20,653 bases of DNA, taken from assembly GCA_041612005.1 (NCBI GenBank), contig JBFILW010000027.1:1-20653 (forward strand). The letters are read 5' to 3'. A program made the position numbers and the translations under genes. Positions 1 to 7,004 of this stretch are shown here, piece after piece. The stretch comes from JBFILW01 sp041612005. Its GTDB lineage: Bacteria > Gemmatimonadota > Gemmatimonadetes > Palauibacterales > Palauibacteraceae. Position 1 is the first letter of the stretch, and each line of letters begins with the position of its first letter. The notes under the pieces are model-generated. The model saw nothing but the letters and a program-made list of their open reading frames with translations, had not been told where the DNA came from and ran no database searches.

Positions 1-1
1 G

Positions 2-1357
2 CGCTCCGGCACCGGGGGTACGGTACCCTCGACCTGGGCTACGGGCTACCGATACGCCGGGCTGGGATACACGACCGTTTTCGAGGCAGCGGTGAGTCCC
101 TCCGGCGCTCGGAGCGCGCACCGGGAGCTACGAGCCACGCCCATCGTGGACAAAGGTCTGTACGTCCTCATGGGAAACAACGAGTACCTGCTGCGGGTCA
201 TGGCTCGAAACGAAGAGGGCCGGCTGCGAGACGTCGTCGCCTGGATGCTGAACGCAACCAAGGCCTACGCGATCAAGATCGTCAACCCCGGCGGGGTGCT
301 GGTGTGGAAGTCGCGCCGCGGCAACATGCAGCGTTTCGACGATCCGGTGGACGGCATTGGCGTCACGCCGCGGGGCGTCGTGAAAGCGCTCGCCGAAACG
401 GCCGACGTTCTCGGGCTGCCACATCCCATCCACGTGCACTGCAACAACCTCGGCGTCCCGGGAAACGCCGAGATCACCCTGGAGACGATGCGCAGCCTGG
501 AGGGGCGTCGCGCCCACTTCACGCACCTGCAATTCCACGCGTACGGCGGCGAGCCCGGCAGCCGACCGAATTCCCGAGCCGCCGAGCTCATCCAGTACGT
601 CGACGATCACCCCGAGATCAGCGTGGACGTCGGTCAGGTGATGTTCGGCCCGGCGACGGCGATGACAGCCGACGGCCCGGTGGGTCACTTGTTGCACCGT
701 CTGACGGGTCGCAAATGGGTCAACGTGGATGTGGAACTCGAGACGGGGTGCGGTATCGTGCCATATGAGTACAGCAATCGCACGCTCGTCCACGTGCTCC
801 AGTGGGCCATCGGGCTGGAGATTATGCTCCTCGCACGGGACCCCTGGCGCGTCGTCCTTTCCACCGACCACCCAAACGGCGGTTCGTTTCTCGCCTACCC
901 TCGGATCATTCGCCTCCTGATGGATCGAGCCTTCCGAGACGAGCAGCTCAAGGGCGCGAGGTCGAAAGGACTCGAGGGCACCGCGCTCGCCGATGGGCTC
1001 GACCGCGAGTATTCCCTCTACGAGATCGCGATCGTCACGCGCGCCGCGCCGGCGCGGCTCCTCGGTCTCCAGGAGCGCAAAGGCCATCTCGGTCCGGGGG
1101 GCGACGCCGACGTGACGCTGTACAGCGACTCCGAGGATCGCGAGGCCATGTTCCGGTCACCGCGATACGTCTTCAAGGGAGGCGAGGTCATCCTCGAGGA
1201 GGGGGAGATCCGGTCCGAAACTCGTGGGCGCACTCTGAGGGTCACGCCCGACTACGACCGGGCGATCGAACGAGACGTTCGGGCGTTCCTCGATCGATAC
1301 GGGACCGTTCAATTCGACAACTTCGTCATCGCCGACGCCGAGATCGAGGGGCCATGA
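2..1357 (+). CDS. fhcA: Formyltransferase/hydrolase complex subunit A (formylmethanofuran dehydrogenase subunit A family), 5'-truncated
   Basis: The frame is open from the window edge, so the gene starts upstream; 451 residues are visible of a usual ~550, and the N-terminal metal-binding HxH segment is missing. The first visible residues (TPSTWATGYRYAGLGYTT type) are a FwdA/FhcA signature, so the in-frame GTG at 92 is not the true start. This amidohydrolase-fold subunit hydrolyses formyl-methylofuran to formate in the cytoplasmic Fhc complex. Visible active-site segments are the lysine of AIKIVNPGG (codon 275-277), which I take to be the carboxylated metal-bridging Lys; HVHCNN (from codon 431-433); and the Asp of STDHPNGG (codon 866-868). 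The stop overlaps the fhcD start as ATGA. Family assignment is secure; hydrolase rather than dehydrogenase function is inferred from the bacterial methylotroph context. Confidence 0.96.
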   Translation, partial: RSGTGGTVPSTWATGYRYAGLGYTTVFEAAVSPSGARSAHRELRATPIVDKGLYVLMGNNEYLLRVMARNEEGRLRDVVAWMLNATKAYAIKIVNPGGVLVWKSRRGNMQRFDDPVDGIGVTPRGVVKALAETADVLGLPHPIHVHCNNLGVPGNAEITLETMRSLEGRRAHFTHLQFHAYGGEPGSRPNSRAAELIQYVDDHPEISVDVGQVMFGPATAMTADGPVGHLLHRLTGRKWVNVDVELETGCGIVPYEYSNRTLVHVLQWAIGLEIMLLARDPWRVVLSTDHPNGGSFLAYPRIIRLLMDRAFRDEQLKGARSKGLEGTALADGLDREYSLYEIAIVTRAAPARLLGLQERKGHLGPGGDADVTLYSDSEDREAMFRSPRYVFKGGEVILEEGEIRSETRGRTLRVTPDYDRAIERDVRAFLDRYGTVQFDNFVIADAEIEGP

Positions 1358-2253
1358 AGCTGAACGGCGTACGGATCGAGGACACGTACGCAGAGGCGTT
1401 TGCCATGTGGGCCGGGCGGGCGGTCATCACCGGGCGCAACGCCCGCTGGGCGCGTGAGGCGGCCACGAAGATGACCGGGTTCGCCACCTCGGTCATCGGC
1501 TGCAAGTGTGAGGCGGGGATCGAGCGGGACGTGCCTGCGAACGAGACTGCGGACGGTCGCGAGGGCACGAGCGTGCTGCTCTTCGCGTTCGATTCCGAAG
1601 GCGTGCAGAAGCGGCTGGTGGAGAGGGTCGGCCAGTGCGTGCTGACGTGCCCGACCGCCGCATGCTACGACGGGCTTCCCGACGAGCCCGAGCGGATCGG
1701 CGTCGGGGCGCAGCTGCGCTACTTCGGAGACAGGTTCCAGATCAGCAAGATGATCGAGGGGCGACGGTACTGGCGCGTCCCGGTCATGGAGGGCGAGTTC
1801 CTGGTGGAGGACACGTTCGGTGTTCGGTCCGGCGTCGGCGGCGGCAACATCCTCATCCTGGGCGAGTCCGCCGAGGCGGCCCTGAACGCCGCCGAGGCCG
1901 CCGTCGAGGCGATCGCGGACGTCCGCGATGTGATCCTCCCCTTCCCCGGCGGCATTGTGAGGAGCGGCAGCAAGGTCGGTTCGCGGCACTATTCGTTGAT
2001 CGCCACGACGAACGAGGCCTATTGCCCGACGCTGCGAGCCATCGTCGACACTGCGCTCCCCGACGAGGTGAACTCGGTATTGGAGATCGTGATCGACGGT
2101 CTGAGCGTCGAGGCGGTGGCGGCGGCGATGCGCCGCGCAATCCACGCCGCCTGTCTCCCAGGGGTCCATTCCATCTCCGCCGGGAACTACGGTGGGAAGC
2201 TGGGCCAATACAAGCTGGGCCTCCATCAGGTCGTGGCAGACGGCGCGCCGTGA
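1354..2253 (+). CDS. fhcD: Formylmethanofuran:H4MPT N-formyltransferase (Ftr/FhcD)
   Basis: This 299-residue protein matches the Ftr/FhcD family over its full usual length of about 300. It transfers the formyl group between H4MPT and methylofuran inside the Fhc complex. The N-terminus MKLNGVRIEDTYAEAF, the MTGFATSVIGCKCEAG segment and RVGQCVLTCPTAACYDG are recognisable Ftr signatures. The ATG start overlaps the fhcA stop (ATGA) and matches the family N-terminus. The stop overlaps the GTG start of fhcC, so fhcA-D-C are translationally coupled, as expected for subunits of one complex. Confidence 0.96.
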   Translation: MKLNGVRIEDTYAEAFAMWAGRAVITGRNARWAREAATKMTGFATSVIGCKCEAGIERDVPANETADGREGTSVLLFAFDSEGVQKRLVERVGQCVLTCPTAACYDGLPDEPERIGVGAQLRYFGDRFQISKMIEGRRYWRVPVMEGEFLVEDTFGVRSGVGGGNILILGESAEAALNAAEAAVEAIADVRDVILPFPGGIVRSGSKVGSRHYSLIATTNEAYCPTLRAIVDTALPDEVNSVLEIVIDGLSVEAVAAAMRRAIHAACLPGVHSISAGNYGGKLGQYKLGLHQVVADGAP

Positions 2254-3074
2254 GCGGCACCGCTCTGACCCCGCTGCAGCTGCCTTCCCTGCCGATCGAG
2301 GCGTCCTGCATCGTCCCAGACCGTTTCGCCGATCTCTCAGAGCGCCAGGTGGCTGGGTTGCCGCTGCTGGTTGGAAACGAGCAAGTGGAGCTCGGCACGC
2401 TGTTCCGTGTCCGAGGTGCCGGCTCCGAGGAGATCCGCATCGAGGGGGATGTTGCTCGTGTGAAGTACATCGGCGCCGGGATGACGCGCGGCAGCATCCT
2501 GGTGGAGGGGAGCGTGGGAATGCACGCAGGGGCCCGGCTCCGCGGAGGCACGTTCGAAGTCAGGGGGGATGCCGATGCATGGGCCGGAGCGGAGATGAGC
2601 GGGGGACTTCTGAGGATTGGGGGTAACGCAGGGGATCACGCGGGCGCAGTCTATCCCGGAAGCCGGAGGGGAATGACCGGAGGTCTGCTGCTGGTGGATG
2701 GGCGGGCGGGGAGCGAGCTCGGCGCGGTGCTCCGCCGTGGCGTGATCGCCGTGAGAGGTCGTGCCGGCGACTATGCGGGCTTCAACATGATCGCCGGCTC
2801 GATCATCCTGTGCGGTGGCGCAGAGCGCCGGAGCGGTGCGGGGATGAAACGCGGCAGTATCATGAGCTTCGAGCCGCTCGATCTTCCTCCGACGTTCCGT
2901 TATGCCTGCACGTATCGGCCCGAATACGCCGCGGTGTTTTTCCGCCGCCTCAGCGAGCGCTACGGATTCACGCTGCCCGATCGCCATGCCGATGGTCTCT
3001 TCACGCGTTACAGCGGCGATCTCACCGAGCTCGGGAAAGGAGAGGTTCTCATATGGACGGCGACCTCGGCATGA
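2250..3074 (+). CDS. fhcC: Formyltransferase/hydrolase complex subunit C (FwdC-like)
   Basis: The 274-residue protein belongs to the formylmethanofuran dehydrogenase subunit C family, whose fold resembles the C-terminal beta-helix domain of glutamate synthase. Roughly residues 75-200 carry the typical repeated pattern of Gly-rich beta-helix turns (GAGMTRGSILVEG, GAEMSGGLLRIGG, GFNMIAGSIILCGG), about 19-20 residues apart. It is a structural subunit of the cytoplasmic Fhc complex. The GTG start at 2250 overlaps the fhcD stop (GTGA), and its length agrees with homologues of about 270. In known Fhc operons fhcB accompanies A, C and D. It is not between these genes and would have to lie upstream of the window or elsewhere. 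Confidence 0.95.
   Translation: MSGTALTPLQLPSLPIEASCIVPDRFADLSERQVAGLPLLVGNEQVELGTLFRVRGAGSEEIRIEGDVARVKYIGAGMTRGSILVEGSVGMHAGARLRGGTFEVRGDADAWAGAEMSGGLLRIGGNAGDHAGAVYPGSRRGMTGGLLLVDGRAGSELGAVLRRGVIAVRGRAGDYAGFNMIAGSIILCGGAERRSGAGMKRGSIMSFEPLDLPPTFRYACTYRPEYAAVFFRRLSERYGFTLPDRHADGLFTRYSGDLTELGKGEVLIWTATSA
3036..3045 (+). promoter_or_regulatory. Strong ribosome binding site for mch
   Basis: AAAGGAGAGG lies within the 3' end of fhcC, 7 bases before the ATG at 3053. It favours that start over the ATG at 3071, which would give the ATGA overlap used elsewhere in the operon. Confidence 0.6.
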
Positions 3075-4012
3075 ACGAGCGTGCGGCGCGCATCGCCGAC
3101 GCCATGGCGGCAGAGGCGCCGGCGCTGCGTGTTCGTGTGCGACAACTGGAGAACGGCGCGCGGGTCATCGACGCGGGAGTGGAAGCGGCGGGTGGACTGC
3201 TCGCCGGACGCCGGCTGGCCGCGGCCTGCATGGGCGGGCTCGGCGAGATCGGCTTCACGGCGCTCGAACTCGATGGGCTTTGGGTCCCCGGCATCACGGT
3301 CAGCACCGATCACCCCTTGGAGAGCTGCATGGCATCCCAGTATGCGGGCTGGAGAATCGACCCGGAGGGCTATTTCGCCATGGGCTCGGGCCCGATCCGT
3401 GCCCTTGCGCGCGTAGAGAAGGAGCTGTACGCGAAGCTGGGGTACCTGGAAGACGCCGAGCGCGGCGTCCTCGTGCTGGAAGGACGCCAGCTGCCGGACG
3501 AGAGGGTCGCCGACTACGTGGCGCGGCGCTCCGGCCTCGCTCCCCAAGGGCTGACGATGATGATCGCACCGACGGCGAGCCTAGCGGGCGGCGTGCAGAT
3601 CTCGGCCCGCGTGCTCGAGACGGCGCTCCACAAGATGCTGGAGCTAGGGGCCGACATCGGCGACGTGCTGAGCGGTATGGGGACCGCACCGCTCGCCCCC
3701 ATTGCAAAGGACGACCTGCGGGCGATCGGCCGAACGAACGACTGTATCCTCTACGGCAGCCAGGTGCATTTCACGATCCGCTCGGATGATGACGCGCTCG
3801 CCGAGCTGGTGCCGCGCATTCCCTCCTCGACCTCGGAGGACTACGGCACGCCGTTCTACGAGATCTTCCAGCGCTACGACGGCGACTTTTACAAGATCGA
3901 CCCGCACCTGTTCAGCCCGGCCCATGTGTCGATAACGAACATCACGAGCGGGCGGACGTTCAGGGCAGGACAGGTAAACACGACGGTTCTCGAACGCTCG
4001 CTCCTCCAATGA
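3053..4012 (+). CDS. mch: Methenyltetrahydromethanopterin cyclohydrolase
   Basis: The 319-residue protein (family about 320) catalyses the reversible hydrolysis of methenyl-H4MPT to N5-formyl-H4MPT, the step just before FhcD. Family segments are AACMGGLGEIGF, STDHPLESCMASQYAGW, the MGSGPIRALARVEKELY block and the C-terminal ITSGRTFRAGQ. The ATG at 3053 has an excellent Shine-Dalgarno. The alternative ATG at 3071 removes six residues and gives an ATGA overlap with fhcC. Both fit the family because the N-terminus is variable. The stop overlaps the next start as ATGA, placing mch in the fhc operon. Confidence 0.96.
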   Translation: MDGDLGMNERAARIADAMAAEAPALRVRVRQLENGARVIDAGVEAAGGLLAGRRLAAACMGGLGEIGFTALELDGLWVPGITVSTDHPLESCMASQYAGWRIDPEGYFAMGSGPIRALARVEKELYAKLGYLEDAERGVLVLEGRQLPDERVADYVARRSGLAPQGLTMMIAPTASLAGGVQISARVLETALHKMLELGADIGDVLSGMGTAPLAPIAKDDLRAIGRTNDCILYGSQVHFTIRSDDDALAELVPRIPSSTSEDYGTPFYEIFQRYDGDFYKIDPHLFSPAHVSITNITSGRTFRAGQVNTTVLERSLLQ

Positions 4013-4899
4013 ACGTCGGGATCCTCTCGGCGTCCCGGGGATGGCATGTCGAGGAGCTCGAGCGCGCGCTCAGGGCCCGGGCTGCCACGCCGGTCTTCCT
4101 TCCGATCGAGGCTCTAGTCGGCCGCGTATGCCGCGCCCCTGCCCTATCGGCCGGCGGAACGCGGCTCGACGATCTCGACGCCGTGATCGTCCGCATCATT
4201 CCTCGCGGCTCACTCGAGCAAATCGTTTTCCGCATGGATGCGCTGCATCGGCTCGAGCGCCTCGGCGTGTACGTGCTCAATCCGACGGCGGTGATCGAGC
4301 GCACGGTGGACAAATTCTACACCTCCGCGTTGCTGGAAGAGGCCGGGCTGCCAACTCCTCCGACAGTGGTCGCCGAACGTCTGGAGGATGCGATGTCGGC
4401 CCTCCGCGCCTTCGGGGATGTGATCGTCAAGCCTCTCTTCGGCTCGAACGGTCGCGGAATGGTTCGCGTGGACGACGAGGAGGTCGGTTACCGGGTATTT
4501 CGCGCGCTCGAGCTGGACCGCGCCGTCTACTACATCCAGCGCGCGATCCCACACGGCGGACGCGACGTGCGAGCCTTCTTGGTCGGGGGCCGCGTCGTCG
4601 CGGCCGGGTTGCGGCGTGCCGCCGCCGGCTGGCGGACGAACGTGTCGCGCGGCGCGACCATCGAGCCTTTCACGCTCCCGGCGGAATGGGAGGCGCTCTG
4701 CGTGCGGGCGGCGGCCGCGGTCGGGGCCCACTGTGCGGGTGTCGACCTGCTCCCTGCCGATTCCGGCGAGGTGTATGTCCTCGAGGTGAACGGGATACCC
4801 GGCTGGCGCGGCCTCCAATCCGCGACCGCAGGACTCGACATCGCGGGCGCCATCGCCGATTTCCTCCTGCAGGAGACGGCGACGCGTCGGGAGCGATGA
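4009..4899 (+). CDS. RimK-family ATP-grasp ligase (MptN-like, alpha-L-glutamate ligase type)
   Basis: This 296-residue ATP-grasp protein begins with the RimK-type N-terminus MNVGILSASRGWHVEEL. It has the nucleotide-binding VIVKPLFGSNGRGM loop around residues 139-152 and the Mg-binding VLEVNGIPGWRGLQSA segment around 256-273. RimK relatives form amide bonds between L-glutamate and an acidic acceptor; in archaea, MptN and CofF-like members glutamylate H4MPT or F420. Sitting directly after mch (ATGA overlap), it most likely adds glutamate to a C1 cofactor. Bacterial methylofuran carries a polyglutamate tail, so that is one possible acceptor; H4MPT is the other. The substrate cannot be read from sequence. 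Confidence 0.85.
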   Translation: MNVGILSASRGWHVEELERALRARAATPVFLPIEALVGRVCRAPALSAGGTRLDDLDAVIVRIIPRGSLEQIVFRMDALHRLERLGVYVLNPTAVIERTVDKFYTSALLEEAGLPTPPTVVAERLEDAMSALRAFGDVIVKPLFGSNGRGMVRVDDEEVGYRVFRALELDRAVYYIQRAIPHGGRDVRAFLVGGRVVAAGLRRAAAGWRTNVSRGATIEPFTLPAEWEALCVRAAAAVGAHCAGVDLLPADSGEVYVLEVNGIPGWRGLQSATAGLDIAGAIADFLLQETATRRER

Positions 4900-5741
4900 G
4901 CGTCCCCGAGATCGGTGTTCGGGCGCAGCTGGCCTGCCTCCTCGAAGTCGCGGCACCCAAGCCGGGGAACGTCAGGCCCGGGGCCCCATTCGGCGACGCG
5001 ACCTTCGAGCACTTCCTGGCGAGCGCTGCGGCGATCGGGCCCGTCATGGCGTCCACGGATGAAAGGGGTGTCGGCGCGACGGCGCTCGCGGCCGTCCGAG
5101 CCTGTCGCCGACACGTGCCGGTGAACACCAGCCTCGGGATCATCCTCCTGCTCGCGCCTCTGGCCAGGGCCGCGACGCGGACGAACGCCGAGCTGCGAGC
5201 GAGCCTGCGGGAGGTCCTTCGCGGGCTGACCCTGGACGACGCCGTGGACGCGTACGCCGCGATCCGGGAAACGATCCCGGGCGGCCTCGGATCGGTGCCG
5301 GACCAGGACGTTCATGCCGAGCCCACCGTGACGCTTCGGGAGGCAATGGCCCTCGCCGCGGGTCGCGACTCGATCGCCCGCGAGTACGTCACGGATTTCG
5401 CGATTACGTTCGAGGCCGCGGCACCGAGACTGCTGGCCGCGCGCAGGACCCTGCCAGGCTGGCCCGACGCCATCGCGCAGGCGTATCTTGAGTTGTTGGG
5501 TCAGATTCCAGATACCCTCATCGCCCGCAAGCTCGGGGATGCCGCGGCCAACGAGGTGCGTCGCGCCGCGGCCGACGTGCTGGCTGCCGGAGGCATTCAC
5601 ACGGCTCGAGGTCGTGGGGCCGCCGCCGAACTGGATCGCCGGCTCCGCGATCCCGGTAACCGGCGGAACCCCGGTACCACGGCGGATCTGATCGCCGCCG
5701 GCCTGTTCGTGGTGCTCGGGGAATGGGAAGGACCGTTATGA
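4896..5741 (+). CDS. CitG/MdcB-like triphosphoribosyl-dephospho-CoA synthase family protein
   Basis: The 281-residue protein resembles the CitG/MdcB family. Near the N-terminus it has EVAAPKPGNVRPGAPFGD, then the VNTSLGIILLLAPLA helix, a central ETIPGGLGSVPDQDV segment, and a C-terminal NRRNPGTTADLIAAGLFV block. CitG proper makes the 2'-(5''-triphosphoribosyl)-dephospho-CoA precursor of the citrate lyase prosthetic group from ATP with release of adenine. No citrate or malonate lyase subunit genes are in the window, so that role is unlikely here. The position between a RimK-like ligase and a pterin enzyme (ATGA overlaps on both sides) suggests a step in H4MPT synthesis, perhaps ribosyl transfer. 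The family call is good; the function is inference. Confidence 0.82.
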   Translation: MSVPEIGVRAQLACLLEVAAPKPGNVRPGAPFGDATFEHFLASAAAIGPVMASTDERGVGATALAAVRACRRHVPVNTSLGIILLLAPLARAATRTNAELRASLREVLRGLTLDDAVDAYAAIRETIPGGLGSVPDQDVHAEPTVTLREAMALAAGRDSIAREYVTDFAITFEAAAPRLLAARRTLPGWPDAIAQAYLELLGQIPDTLIARKLGDAAANEVRRAAADVLAAGGIHTARGRGAAAELDRRLRDPGNRRNPGTTADLIAAGLFVVLGEWEGPL

Positions 5742-6223
5742 GCCAGTACCGGGTGAAGGTGTCAAAGGACTACCTCGTTTTTCCGGCGGCGCACTTCATC
5801 ACGTACCGCGGGCAGTGTGAGCCGTTGCACGGCCACAATTACCGCGCATCGGTGGTCGTCGAGGGCGACCTCGATGAGAACGACTACGTGCTCGACTTCG
5901 GGGAGCTCAAGCGGATCATGCGCGAGGTCATCGCCGACCTCGACCACCGGATGCTGCTGCCGCTCGACAATCCCCGTCTCACAATCACGCAGGACGCGGA
6001 CTCGATCAGCGTTCAGTACGAGGATCGCCGGTACGTGTTTCCTCGCGTGGACGTGGCACTACTCCCCATTCCCAACACGACCTCCGAGGTCATCGCCCGC
6101 TTCCTTACGCAACGCCTCCGGGAAGAGCTGGAGAAGTGCGGCGCAGAAGGTGTCACCGGCATAACCATGGAAGTGGAGGAATCGTTCGGTCAGTCGGCCT
6201 CGTATCGAGAGTCATTGCGCTGA
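5738..6223 (+). CDS. 6-pyruvoyl-tetrahydropterin synthase/QueD family (COG0720) with dual CExxHGH motif
   Basis: The 161-residue protein has the full PTPS zinc site: His19, His31 and His33 (AHF and LHGHNY). It also has catalytic-type Cys27 followed by Glu28 (QCEPLHGH), Asp69-His70, and a C-terminal Glu in MEVEESFGQSASY. From memory of the family, CxxxHGH marks QueD/PTPS activity, ExxHGH marks PTPS-III (7,8-dihydroneopterin to 6-hydroxymethyl-dihydropterin), and CExxHGH marks the dual PTPS-I/III type. Its place at the end of the H4MPT operon suggests it supplies 6-hydroxymethyl-dihydropterin for H4MPT. The ATG at 5738 is chosen because AAGGA lies 5 bases upstream and it overlaps the preceding stop. 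No queC or queE neighbours are present. Confidence 0.9.
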   Translation: MSQYRVKVSKDYLVFPAAHFITYRGQCEPLHGHNYRASVVVEGDLDENDYVLDFGELKRIMREVIADLDHRMLLPLDNPRLTITQDADSISVQYEDRRYVFPRVDVALLPIPNTTSEVIARFLTQRLREELEKCGAEGVTGITMEVEESFGQSASYRESLR

Positions 6224-6254
6224 GAGCGCCAAAGTCACGGTGGGCGCGTACACT

Positions 6255-6989
6255 CTACAGCGTTGCCAGAGACTCGATGTCGGCTCGACCAACGTGCCCG
6301 CGGTGAAGCGCCGTCCCCACGAGGGTGGCAGCACAGCCGCGCGCCGCGGCCCGCTGGAGGTCCGGGAGCCCCCGAACGCCACCGCCGATCACGAGCGTGA
6401 GGTCCGGAAAGCGTCCCCGCAGCTCGGGGACGAGCCCGTCGGGCGGGCCGGCCATGGTCCCCACGGAGGCGAGATCGAGAAGGATGGTGGTTCGGTAGCC
6501 GGCATTCACCGCAAGGCCGACCAGCTCGATGGGTGTGGCTCCGACGAGTTCCGGAGCGGAGACGATCGGGCGGCCATGGCGCAGGTCCAGGCTGAACGCG
6601 AGGCGCTCCCGCGGCACGCCCTCGGCGACGGACCGCAGGTCGTCCGCGCGGCCCAGGGTCTCGAGCCCGACGATAGCCCATCGTGCCCCCGCATCCACCA
6701 CCGGCCGGGCGCGATCGGGATCGCTCACGCCTGCGTCCACCCAAACGTCGAGTCCAAGACCCGCCAGCCCTTGGACCAGCGTGGTCGCCGGCGCGTAGCC
6801 CTCGATCGCGTCGAGATCGGCCAGGTAGCATTCACGCAGCCCCAAGCGGTCCCGGAAGGCCCGCGCAAGTGTGAGGGGATCGTCGCCGGGATCGAGGCGG
6901 CTACGCACCGGCCTGTACTCGGAGCGAACGCCGCGTACGGCATGAACGGCGCGACCGCGCCGAACGTCGAGGACGGGGATCACGCGCAT
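6255..6989 (-). CDS. HisA-related TIM-barrel protein (COG1411-like), unknown step in the methylofuran/H4MPT locus
   Basis: The 244-residue beta/alpha barrel is related to HisA (ProFAR isomerase) but is not a histidine-pathway HisA by context: no other his genes are present. It keeps both Asp positions used by HisA, one in the N-terminal VIPVLDVRRG (Asp8) and one in AFSLDLRHG. It also has the C-terminal LVIGGGVRG and VGTALHRG phosphate-loop elements. Homologues occur in archaeal and methylotroph H4MPT/methanofuran clusters without a firmly assigned reaction. It lies opposite mfnD with only 15 bases between the two starts and converges with the PTPS gene (31-base gap). A role in methylofuran or H4MPT synthesis is inferred from location only. 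Confidence 0.88.
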   Translation of the reverse strand: MRVIPVLDVRRGRAVHAVRGVRSEYRPVRSRLDPGDDPLTLARAFRDRLGLRECYLADLDAIEGYAPATTLVQGLAGLGLDVWVDAGVSDPDRARPVVDAGARWAIVGLETLGRADDLRSVAEGVPRERLAFSLDLRHGRPIVSAPELVGATPIELVGLAVNAGYRTTILLDLASVGTMAGPPDGLVPELRGRFPDLTLVIGGGVRGLPDLQRAAARGCAATLVGTALHRGHVGRADIESLATL

Positions 6990-7004
6990 CTGTCAACGGC
7001 CCCA
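6990..7004. promoter_or_regulatory. 15-base divergent intergenic spacer between the HisA-like gene and mfnD
   Basis: The two start codons face away from each other with only 15 bases between them and no Shine-Dalgarno on either strand. Any promoter must lie inside the opposite coding region, and leaderless transcripts are possible. Confidence 0.4.

Noticed and set aside
128..1087. 319-codon open frame on the minus strand opposite fhcA
   Set aside because: It has no recognisable domain and lies fully antisense to a conserved fhcA; long antisense frames are expected in GC-rich DNA.
1309..2226. 305-codon minus-strand frame opposite fhcD
   Set aside because: It is low-complexity, rich in Arg/Asp/His, and antisense to conserved fhcD.
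6224..6254. Short GCGCC/GGCGC inverted repeat between the PTPS and HisA-like genes
   Set aside because: A five-base stem with a 12-base loop and no T tract is too weak to call a terminator.
6991..6996. TTGACA, a perfect -35 hexamer on the minus strand in the divergent spacer
   Set aside because: No -10-like hexamer lies 16-18 bases downstream, so it is probably chance.
6240..7004. Upstream extension of the mfnD frame to 6240
   Set aside because: It lies opposite the well-conserved HisA-like gene and shows no family similarity; the ATG at 7005 gives the family N-terminus.
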